Positions 1-8,300 of a stretch of 33,089 nt of DNA are shown in pieces. Source of the stretch: Streptomyces sp. NRRL WC-3626 (GTDB lineage Bacteria > Actinomycetota > Actinomycetes > Streptomycetales > Streptomycetaceae); contig NZ_JOCA01000036.1 in assembly GCF_000718785.1 (NCBI RefSeq), positions 1-33,089 on the forward strand, in the 5' to 3' direction. The notes beneath the pieces are model-generated. The model was not told the DNA's origin. It searched no databases and saw only the letters and a program-made list of their open reading frames with translations. Each line of letters starts with the position of its first letter. The stretch's first letter is position 1. Both the position numbers and the translations under genes were made by a program.

Positions 1-1
1 G

Positions 2-598
2 ACGGGCGTGTTCGTGTTCACGTTCACCCAGAGCTCCGTGCTCGCCGGTGTGCGGGCGATCTCCGGGAACCTCGGGCTGGTGCGGGCCCTGCACTTCCCG
101 CGCGCCTCCCTGCCCGTCTCCTTCGCGCTCCAGCAGCTCCAGCAGCTGCTGTACTCGATGATCGTGCTGGTCGTCGTCGTGATGGCCTTCGGCAGCCTGC
201 CCGCCCTGTCCTGGCTGCTGGTGATCCCGGCGCTGCTGCTGCAGTTCGTGTTCAACACCGGGCTCGCGCTGATCTTCGCGCGGATGGGCAGCAAGACGCC
301 CGACCTGGCCCAGCTGATGCCGTTCGTGCTGCGCACCTGGATGTACGCGTCCGGCGTGATGTTCAGCATCCCGGCGATGCTGCACGACAAGAACGTGCCC
401 GGCTGGCTCGCCGACGTCCTGCAGTGGAACCCGGCCGCCGTCTACATGGACCTGATCCGCTTCGCGATGATCGACGGCTACGGCTCCTCGTACCTGCCCC
501 CGCACGTGTGGGCGTTCGCGCTGGGCTGGGCACTGCTGGCCGGCGTGATCGGGTTCGTCTACTTCTGGAAGGCAGAGGAGAGGTACGGCCGTGGCTGA
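2..598 (+). CDS. ABC-2 type polysaccharide/teichoic-acid export permease (TagG/Wzm-like), 5' end outside window
   Basis: Membrane subunit of an ABC exporter that moves a lipid-linked wall glycopolymer across the cytoplasmic membrane. About 198 C-terminal residues are visible, and the reading frame is open back to the window edge, so the true start lies upstream. At least three hydrophobic segments are seen: a strong one in the first third (YSMIVLVVVVMAFG followed by LSWLLVIPALLLQFVF), one around the LMPFVLRTWMYASGVMFSIPAM stretch, and a last one (WAFALGWALLAGVIGFVYFW). The segment VLRTWMYASGVMFSI and the charged C-terminal tail after the last helix are typical of ABC-2 export permeases. The stop overlaps the GTG start of the ATPase gene by 8 bases (GTGGCTGA), a tight operon junction that supports the TagG/TagH pairing. 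The exact substrate cannot be read from the sequence; the TagF-type neighbour suggests a polyol-phosphate polymer. Confidence 0.88.
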   Translation, partial: TGVFVFTFTQSSVLAGVRAISGNLGLVRALHFPRASLPVSFALQQLQQLLYSMIVLVVVVMAFGSLPALSWLLVIPALLLQFVFNTGLALIFARMGSKTPDLAQLMPFVLRTWMYASGVMFSIPAMLHDKNVPGWLADVLQWNPAAVYMDLIRFAMIDGYGSSYLPPHVWAFALGWALLAGVIGFVYFWKAEERYGRG

Positions 599-1309
599 CA
601 CCACCGACTCGAAGATCCCCACGGTCGTCGCCGACCGCGTCGACATCGTCTACCGGGTCAACGGCACCGGCGCCGGACGCGGCTCCGCCACCGCCGCCCT
701 CAACCGCATGCTGCGCCGCAAGCAGACCGAGAAGGCGGCCGGGGTGCGCACGGTGCACGCCGTGCGGGACGTCTCCTTCGTGGCGTACCGGGGCGAGGCC
801 ATCGGCCTGATCGGCACCAACGGCTCGGGCAAGTCGACCCTGCTCAAGGCCGTCGCCGGCCTGCTCCCGGTGGAGAACGGCCGTATCTACACCGACGGCC
901 AGCCCTCCCTGCTCGGCGTCAACGCCGCCTTGATGAGCGATCTGACCGGCGAGCGCAACGTCCACCTCGGCGGGCTCGCCATGGGCATGTCCCGCGAGGA
1001 GATACGGGCACGCTACGACGAGATCGTCGACTTCTCCGGCATCAACGAGAAGGGCGACTTCATCACCCTGCCGATGCGCACCTACTCCTCGGGCATGGCG
1101 GCCCGGCTGCGGTTCTCCGGACGGTGTTCCTGGTCAGCCACAACAACAAGTCGATCCGCGACACCTGCGACCGCGTGCTGTGGCTGGAGCGCGGCGAGCT
1201 GCGCATGGACGGGCCGACCGAGGACGTGCTCAAGGAGTACGAGGCGTTCACCGGCGGCACGGACAAGGCCCGCAAGCCGAAGCCGAAGGCGGTACCGGTG
1301 CCCTCCTGA
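591..1309 (+). pseudogene. ABC transporter ATP-binding subunit (TagH/Wzt-like), disrupted by an out-of-frame deletion
   Basis: The first 176 codons encode a normal TagH-type ATPase half: Walker A GTNGSGKST near residue 75 and the ABC signature YSSGM at 165-169, running to LRFS. Immediately after the Ser codon (1116-1118) the text jumps to TVFLVSHNN, which is the H-loop region and lies in a different frame. From 1121 this second frame continues cleanly to a TGA at 1307-1309. In intact homologues roughly 38-39 residues carrying Walker B, the catalytic Glu and the D-loop lie between these points. Two leftover bases imply a deletion of about 115 bp, not a multiple of three. As written, the product would switch to a nonsense C-terminus ending near 1460. 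The gene has a good ribosome binding site (GAGGAGAGG) and overlaps the permease gene. It is either a true pseudogene or an assembly error in a GC-rich segment. Confidence 0.85.
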
Positions 1310-1408
1310 GGGCTACGCCCGCGCGCCCAGGCGACCTATTCGTCGTATTGATGCCAATATGACCGAAGAGGAATGCCTGGAGCGACGAGCAGCCGAAGGA
1401 GCCCCGCG

Positions 1409-3601
1409 ATGCCCGAACTCAGCGTCGTCGTCCACGGGCCGAACACCCAGGACCACCTGACCGGCCTGCTCGACTCCCTCGCCGCCCGTCCGCTCCCGGA
1501 CACCGAGGTCGTCGTCGCCGCCGTCGGCGACTGGGCCCGCGAGACCGCAGGCCGGCACACCCCGCACGTCCAGGTGCTGCCCCTGCCGGACGGCACGTCC
1601 GGCGCGGCGGCCCGGACGGCGGGGGCGGCGCGGGCCACCGGCCGCTGGCTGCACTTCGTGAGCGCCAAGGACGGTCTGCCGCCCGACAGCACCCGCATCG
1701 TCACCGAACGGCTCGCCGAACTCCCGGACACCGTCGACGTACTCCTCCTCGACCACCTGCGCAGCACCTGGCGGAGCTCCGGCATGCCCTCGGCGGACGG
1801 CCCCCTGCTCGCCCGCGCGGGCCACGCCGAACTCGCCCTCGACGACGCCGCCTACCTGCTGCGCCTGACCCCGCTGCTCGGCACCCGCGTGCTGCGCGCC
1901 GGCTTCTGGCGGGCCCACGAGGAACGGCTCACCACCGACGACGAACCGCGCGCGGCCCTCGCCGCCCTGCTGCTCGCCGACCGTGTCGCCGCCCTGCCGC
2001 ACATCGCCCACGAGGACCGCCGGCTGCGGTCCGCCACCCTCCCCCCGGTCACCCCCGAACAGCGCTACGCGCTCGTCGACCGCTACGAGAGCCTGCTCGA
2101 CCTCGCCCGCGACCGCCCCGCCGTCTACACGGTGCTCTACGAGATCATGGTCCGCGACTGTCTGCGCACGTTCAGCCGCGACGGCATGCCCGAGGACGTG
2201 GCCCGGGAGTTCTTCCACCGGGCCTCGGTCGCCGCCCTGCGCCGCCGCCCCGAGGGCCACCGGCGCCCCGCCGGCCCGGAGGGCATCCGCCGCTCCCTGC
2301 TCGAAGAGGGCGCCTACGGGAAGTACCGCGCCTTCCAGACCGCCAACCGCGCCCGCCGCGCCGTGCGCTCCACCGTCCGCGCCGGCCGGCGCCGGCTCGG
2401 CGCACAGGTCCGCGAGCAGCAGTACCGCAGTGCCCTGCGCCGCCCCGTCGACCCCCGCCTCGCGGTGTTCGCCGCCTACTGGAACCGCGGCGTCGCCTGC
2501 AACCCGGCCGCGATCGCCGCGAAGCTCGCCGAACTCGCCCCGCACATCCACCCGGTGTGGGTGGTGACCGCCGAGAACGCCGCACTGCTCCCGCCCGGCA
2601 CCGACCACGTCGTCCCCGGCACCCGCCGCTACTGGGAGACGCTCGCCACCGCCGCGTACCTCGTCAACAACGTCAACTTCCCGAACGGCCTGGTCAAACG
2701 CCCCGACGCGGTACACCTCCAGACCCACCACGGCACCCCCCTCAAACGCATGGGCGTGGACCAGATGCCGTTCCCCGCCGCCGCCCAGGGCCTGAACTTC
2801 GCCGCGCTGCTGGAACGCGTCGACAAATGGGACTACAGCCTCTCCGCCAACAGTCACACCACCCGTATGTGGGAGAGGGCGTACCCGTCCCGGTACATCC
2901 CGCTGGACTACGGCTATCCGCGCAACGACGTCTACTACACCGCCGGCGCCGACGACATCCGCGCGGTCCGCGCCCGCCTCGGCATCGCCCCCGGCCGCCG
3001 GGCCGTCCTCTACGCGCCCACGCACCGCGACTACGAGGCCGGCTGGACCCCGCGCCTGGACCTCGCCGCCCTCGCCGACCGCCTCGGCGAGGACACCGTG
3101 CTGCTGGTGCGCGGCCACTACTTCTACGAGGGCTCCGCCTCCCCGCTGACCGGCCTGCGCCGCTCGGGCCGGATCGTCGACGTCTCGTCCTACGACCCGG
3201 TCGAGGAGCTGTGCCTGGCCGCCGACGCGCTGGTCACGGACTACTCGTCGATCATGTTCGACTACGCCAACCTCGACCGACCGATCGTCGTCCACGCCGA
3301 CGACTGGGAGACGTACCGCACCACGCGCGGTGTCTACTTCGACCTGATGGCGGAGGCACCCGGCCCGGTCGCCCGCACCCAGGACGAACTCACCGGGATC
3401 CTCACCACCGACGCCTGGCGCGACGACCGCGCGGCGAAGGAACGGGCCGCCTTCCGCCGCCGCTTCTGCGAGTACGACGACGGCCGCGCCGCCGAACGCG
3501 TCGTACGCCGGGTCTTCCTCGGCCAGGACGAGGCGTCGCTGCCGCCGGTGATCCCGGTCGGGGAACGCACCCCGGCACCGGCACCCCAGGAGGCCGTATG
3601 A
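1409..3601 (+). CDS. TagF-like CDP-glycerol/polyol-phosphate glycerophosphotransferase with an N-terminal degenerate GT-A domain
   Basis: A 730-residue protein. The C-terminal half (about 360-720) is a CDP-glycerol glycerophosphotransferase (Glyphos_transf) domain, the family of TagF polymerases that build poly(glycerol phosphate) on a membrane-linked primer. It carries both hallmark histidine motifs, QTHHGTPLKR at residue 438 and VRGHYF with His570, plus the nucleotide-binding TDYSSIMFDY around residue 611. Residues 1-100 resemble a GT2 glycosyltransferase start (LSVVVHGP), but the acidic DxD-type positions are replaced (HFVSAKDG). I chose the ATG at 1409 because GAAGGAG lies about 8 bases upstream; the ATG at 1373 would add 12 residues but has its purine run directly against it. 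Its stop overlaps the next start (ATGA). The polymer could be a teichoic or related acid; the sugar or alcohol cannot be inferred. Confidence 0.88.
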   Translation: MPELSVVVHGPNTQDHLTGLLDSLAARPLPDTEVVVAAVGDWARETAGRHTPHVQVLPLPDGTSGAAARTAGAARATGRWLHFVSAKDGLPPDSTRIVTERLAELPDTVDVLLLDHLRSTWRSSGMPSADGPLLARAGHAELALDDAAYLLRLTPLLGTRVLRAGFWRAHEERLTTDDEPRAALAALLLADRVAALPHIAHEDRRLRSATLPPVTPEQRYALVDRYESLLDLARDRPAVYTVLYEIMVRDCLRTFSRDGMPEDVAREFFHRASVAALRRRPEGHRRPAGPEGIRRSLLEEGAYGKYRAFQTANRARRAVRSTVRAGRRRLGAQVREQQYRSALRRPVDPRLAVFAAYWNRGVACNPAAIAAKLAELAPHIHPVWVVTAENAALLPPGTDHVVPGTRRYWETLATAAYLVNNVNFPNGLVKRPDAVHLQTHHGTPLKRMGVDQMPFPAAAQGLNFAALLERVDKWDYSLSANSHTTRMWERAYPSRYIPLDYGYPRNDVYYTAGADDIRAVRARLGIAPGRRAVLYAPTHRDYEAGWTPRLDLAALADRLGEDTVLLVRGHYFYEGSASPLTGLRRSGRIVDVSSYDPVEELCLAADALVTDYSSIMFDYANLDRPIVVHADDWETYRTTRGVYFDLMAEAPGPVARTQDELTGILTTDAWRDDRAAKERAAFRRRFCEYDDGRAAERVVRRVFLGQDEASLPPVIPVGERTPAPAPQEAV

Positions 3602-5235
3602 CCGCCTCGCCGCCCCCCGACGTCACCGTCACGGTGATCGTGCACAACGACGCCGGACGGCTCCCCCGCGCGGTGGAGTCCGTACGCCGCCAGACCCACC
3701 GCGACCTCGAGATCGTCATCAGCGACGACCACTCGACCGACGACACCCCCGAGGTCGCGCGGGCGCTGGCCGCCCGTGACCCCCGCATCCGGTATCTGCG
3801 GCTGCCTGAGAACAGCGGCGGGTGCAGCGCGCCCCGCAACCGTGCGCTGGAGATCGCGCGGGCGCCGTACCTGATGTTCCTCGACAGCGACGACGAACTC
3901 CCGCCGGAGTCGGTCGCCTCGCTGCTCGCCGCACACCGCGAACGCGACCTCGACTTCGCGATGGGCGCGGTACGGCGGATCCGGGTGGACACCGGACGCC
4001 GCTCCACCTGGATGCCGCACCTCGTGCGCGAACGCCGCACCCTGGACGGCGTCGAGGCCGATCCGCGGCTGTTCTTCGAGCACCTGGCGACCAGCAAGAT
4101 GTACTCCCGCGCCTTCCTCGACCGGCACGGTCTGCGCTTCCCCGAGGGCATCCACTACGAGGACCAGCTGTTCTCGGCGCAGGCGTACTGCCTGGCGAAA
4201 CGGTTCACGATCATCCCGGAGCCGGTGTACCACTGGTACATCGCCCCGTACGCGGGCTCCGACGCGGTGTCCATCTCCAACCAGCGGCATCTGCTCACCA
4301 ACGTCCACGACCGCGTCCACGTCCAGCGGCTGATCGACGCCTTCCTGGCCGGGAGCGGACACGGGGCGCTGCGCGAGGACAAGGACCACAAGTTCCTGAA
4401 GCACGACTTCCGGATGTACGCGGGCGACCTCCCCTACCGGGACGAGGAGTGGCTCACCGCCTTCGCCGACCTGATGAACCCGTACCTGGAGACCCTGTCA
4501 CCGGGCGCGTACGCCCGTCTCCCCCGCGCCGAGCGGGTGGTGCTGCAACTGCTCCGCGACCGGCGGCTGACCGAGGTGCGGTGGGCGGCACGCGGGCTGG
4601 GGCACGCGGTCGCCCCGAGGGAGCTGACCACGGGCCCGGACGGCCGTACGTACTGGGGCGGACGGATCCCCGAGTCGGCCACGGCCCGCCGCGAACTGGA
4701 CCTGACCGAACTGGAACCGGCCACCCGCCCGTTCCCCGTCGCCCAGTTCCGCCACGAGATCACCGAGGTCGGGCGCGGCCCCGGCGCGTCGGTCGACCTG
4801 ACGGTACGCACATACGACCCGGCCCTGCGCCTTCCGGTGGGCCCGCAGCGCGCGAGTCTGCTCCTCACCCCCGGCAGGCACCGCCTCACGGTCCCGTTCC
4901 GGCTCTCCCCGGTACGCCCCGGAGTCTTCGAGGGCCAGGTCCGCCTCGACCCGGCGGCCGCCCGCCTCCCGCTCACCGGCTTCGCCGGAAAACGCCACCC
5001 GATGCTCCGCCTGACGTACCAGGGCCGCAGCAACACGTCCCTGCTCCTGGCCCCCCTCTCCTTCCCACCCCTGACGGCCCACCTCCCCCACCACCACCTC
5101 ACCATCGAACCCGAGGGCCACACCCCGGGCCGTCTCCAACTCCGCTGGCACCCCACCAACGCCCTGCACCACCTGAAAACCCCCCGCCTCCGCAAAGCAG
5201 CCCGCACAGCAGCAAGCATCTTCAGCCCCCGATAA
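3598..5235 (+). CDS. Family 2 glycosyltransferase with a C-terminal beta-rich domain
   Basis: A 545-residue GT-A fold glycosyltransferase, presumably cytoplasmic or membrane-associated, that adds sugars to the wall polymer made by the preceding TagF-like protein. The N-terminal 110 residues are a canonical GT2 domain: VTVIVHNDAGRL, the nucleotide-binding ISDDHSTDDT (residues 41-50), NSGGCSAPRN and the metal-binding LDSDDE (DSD at 96-98). HYEDQLF near residue 185 is likely to contribute the catalytic base region. After about residue 390 the sequence becomes beta-strand-rich without a recognised motif and ends in a basic tail. The start ATG overlaps the upstream stop (ATGA), with AGGAGG about 4 bases before it, so translation is probably coupled. 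It is the last gene of the cluster, followed by a strong hairpin. Donor and acceptor sugars are unknown. Confidence 0.87.
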   Translation: MTASPPPDVTVTVIVHNDAGRLPRAVESVRRQTHRDLEIVISDDHSTDDTPEVARALAARDPRIRYLRLPENSGGCSAPRNRALEIARAPYLMFLDSDDELPPESVASLLAAHRERDLDFAMGAVRRIRVDTGRRSTWMPHLVRERRTLDGVEADPRLFFEHLATSKMYSRAFLDRHGLRFPEGIHYEDQLFSAQAYCLAKRFTIIPEPVYHWYIAPYAGSDAVSISNQRHLLTNVHDRVHVQRLIDAFLAGSGHGALREDKDHKFLKHDFRMYAGDLPYRDEEWLTAFADLMNPYLETLSPGAYARLPRAERVVLQLLRDRRLTEVRWAARGLGHAVAPRELTTGPDGRTYWGGRIPESATARRELDLTELEPATRPFPVAQFRHEITEVGRGPGASVDLTVRTYDPALRLPVGPQRASLLLTPGRHRLTVPFRLSPVRPGVFEGQVRLDPAAARLPLTGFAGKRHPMLRLTYQGRSNTSLLLAPLSFPPLTAHLPHHHLTIEPEGHTPGRLQLRWHPTNALHHLKTPRLRKAARTAASIFSPR

Positions 5236-5285
5236 CCCCTCCAACCGCGAAGAAGCGCGACCCGAGCCCTCACCCCCAAACGCAA

Positions 5286-5320
5286 GGGGCGCCCCGGGCC
5301 AGACCGACCCGGGACGCCCC
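5286..5320. terminator. Bidirectional terminator between convergent genes
   Basis: Inverted repeat GGGGCG-CCCCGGG / CCCGGG-A-CGCCCC with a loop of about 9 bases. It lies between the plus-strand glycosyltransferase stop (5235) and the minus-strand glutamate dehydrogenase stop (5337). There is no long T-run, as is common in Streptomyces. Confidence 0.75.
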
Positions 5321-5336
5321 ACATACCCGCCGCTAC

Positions 5337-8300
5337 CTACGAATGCGACCGCAACAACGTCCGCATCGTCCGCATCGCCACAGACAGATTCGCGAGATCA
5401 AACGCCTCGGACCCGTGAATCTCCTCCAACGTGCTACGCGCCCGCCCCAACAGCGCGGCGTTCTTCCGCTCCCACAGATCAAACCGCTGCTGCGGCGCAG
5501 AAGCACCATCCCCCTCCGCCAAAACCTCCGCAGCCACAGCCGAGTGCGCCGCGTACAGGTCCTCACGGATCGCCGCACGGGCCATGGACTGCCAGCGGTC
5601 GGCCCGCGGCAACTCGATGATGCGGTCCATCAGCTGAGTGATCCGCAGCCGGTCCCCGAGGTCGTAGTACACCTCGGCGACCTCCAGCGGCTCCTTCCCC
5701 ATCCGGTCGGCCACCGACACGATGTCCAGCGTCGGGAACGCGGAGGAGAACCCGGCGACCCGAGTGGCCAGCTCGTCCGGAACCCCGGCACCGCTCAGCT
5801 CGTCGTAGATCCGCTGGTACCACTCGAGGTCGGCGCCCCGCAGCAGCTTCGGCAGCTGCGACCACACCTGCTCGACCCGCTCGCCGAAGAACGTCACCGT
5901 CTCCTCGAGCTCCAGCGGCTGCGGCCGGTTGTTGAGCAGCCACCGCGTACCGCGCTCGACCAGCCGGCGCGAGTGCAGCCTGATGCGGGTCTGGAGCTCC
6001 GCGTCGACCGTGTTGTCGAGCGCCTCGACCCCGTCCCACACCACCGAGGAGCGGAAGATCGCACGGGCCGCGGTCTGCGCCCGGACGATCTCCTCCAGCG
6101 ACGCGCCGGTCTCCTCGCGCAGCCGGTGCAGATACGTCGTACCGCCCGTGTTGACCGTGTCGTTGACCAGCACCGTCGTGGTGATCTCGCGGCGCAGCGG
6201 GTGGCTGTCGATCCGGTCGAGGAACTGCTCGCGCAGCTCGGTCGGGAAGTACGCGTGCAGCAGCACCTTGAGATACGGGTCCTCGGGCAGCGAGGTGGCC
6301 AGCAGTTCCTCGGCGACCGTGATCTTCGTGTACGCCAGCAGCACGGCCGTCTCCGGTCCGCTCAGACCCTGCCCGGAGGCCAGCCGTTCACGGATCTGGC
6401 GGTCGGTGGGCAGGAACTCCAGGGCCCGGTCGAGATGCCCCTCGCGCACCAGGTGCTTCAGGAAGCGCTGCTGCGCGTGCATCATGTCCTTCGACTGCGC
6501 CAGCGCGTTGGCGATGGCGGTGTTCTGCGCGTAGTTGTTGCGCAGGACCAGCCGTCCGACCTCGTCGGTCATCCCGGCGAGCAGCTTGTTGCGCTGCTTC
6601 ACGGTCATGTCGCCGTCCTTGACGAGACCGTTGAGCAGGATCTTGATGTTCACCTCGTGGTCGGAGGTGTCCACGCCGGCGCTGTTGTCGATCGCGTCGG
6701 TGTTGATGCGGCCGCCGTGCAGCGCGAACTCGATCCGGCCGAGCTGGGTGCAGCCCAGGTTGCCGCCCTCGCCGACGACCTCGACCCGCAGGTCCTTGCC
6801 GTCGACGCGGATGGCGTCGTTGCCCTTGTCGCCCACGTCGGCGTTGGACTCCGTGGACGCCTTGACGTAGGTGCCGATGCCGCCGTTCCACAGCAGGTCC
6901 ACCGGTGCCGTGAGGATCGTCTTCATCAGGTCGGCCGGGGTCATCTTGGCGATGCCGGGCTCGATGCCGAGGACCTCGCGCATCTGCCCGTTGACCGGGA
7001 TGGACTTGGCGCCGCGCGGGAAGATCCCGCCGCCGGCCGACAGCAGCTCGGTGTTGTAGTCGGCCCAGGAGCTGCGCGGCAGCTCGAACAGGCGGCGGCG
7101 CTCGGCGTAGGAGACGGCCGCGTCGGGGCTCGGGTCGATGAAGATGTGCCGGTGGTCGAAGGCGGCGACCAGGCGGATGTGCTCGCTGAGCAGCATGCCG
7201 TTGCCGAACACGTCACCGGACATGTCGCCGATGCCGACGACCGTGAAGTCCTGGCTCTGGGTGTCCACGCCCAGCTCCCGGAAGTGCCGCTTCACGGACT
7301 CCCAGGCGCCGCGGGCGGTGATGCCCATGCCCTTGTGGTCGTAGCCCGCGCTGCCGCCGGAGGCGAAGGCGTCGCCGAGCCAGAAGTTGTACGACTCGGC
7401 GACCTCGTTGGCGATGTCCGAGAACTTCGCGGTGCCCTTGTCGGCGGCGACGACGAGGTAGGTGTCGTCCTCGTCGTGCCGGACGACGTCCGCCGGGTGC
7501 ACGACCTCGCCGGCCACCATGTTGTCGGTGATGTCGAGCAGCGCCGAGATGAACGTCCGGTAGCTGGCGATGCCCTCCGCCATCCAGGCGTCACGGTCGG
7601 CGTTCGGGTCGGGCAGCTGCTTGGCGACGAAGCCGCCCTTGGCGCCGACCGGCACGATGACGGTGTTCTTCACCATCTGCGCCTTGACCAGGCCGAGGAT
7701 CTCCGTACGGAAGTCCTCCCGGCGGTCCGACCAGCGCAGACCGCCGCGCGCGACCTTGCCGAAGCGCAGGTGCACGCCCTCGACGCGCGGCGAGTACACC
7801 CAGATCTCGAACGCCGGGCGCGGCGCGGGGAGGTCGGGGATGGCCGTCGGGTCGAACTTCATGGAGACGTAGTCGTGCGGCACGCCGCCGCTCGCCTCCT
7901 GGAAGAAGTTGGTGCGCAGCGTCGCCTTGATGACGGTGAGGAAGGAGCGCAGGATGCGGTCCTCGTCCAGCGAGGCGACCTGGTCGAGGGCGGCGTCGAC
8001 CTCCTCGAGGAGCGCGTCCACCAGCTCGTATCCGGCGCGCTGCCGGTCCGGGGACATCCGCGCCTCGAACAGGGAGACGAGCAGCCGGGTGGTGTGGACG
8101 TTGGTGCGGAGGGTGTCCTCCATGTAGTCCTGGCTGAAGGTGGAGTTCGCCTGGCGCAGGTACTTGGCGTACGCCCGCAGCACCACGGCCTGCCGCCAGG
8201 TCAGCCCGGCGCTGAGCACGAGGGCGTTGAAGCCGTCGTTCTCCGCCTTGCCGGTCCAGGTCGCCTCGAAGGCGTCCTGGAACCGCTCACGGGCGTCGTC

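Noticed and set aside
1373..1408. Earlier ATG for the TagF-like gene
   Set aside because: The purine run is immediately against the ATG, whereas the ATG at 1409 has GAAGGAG at proper spacing and begins the conserved strand.
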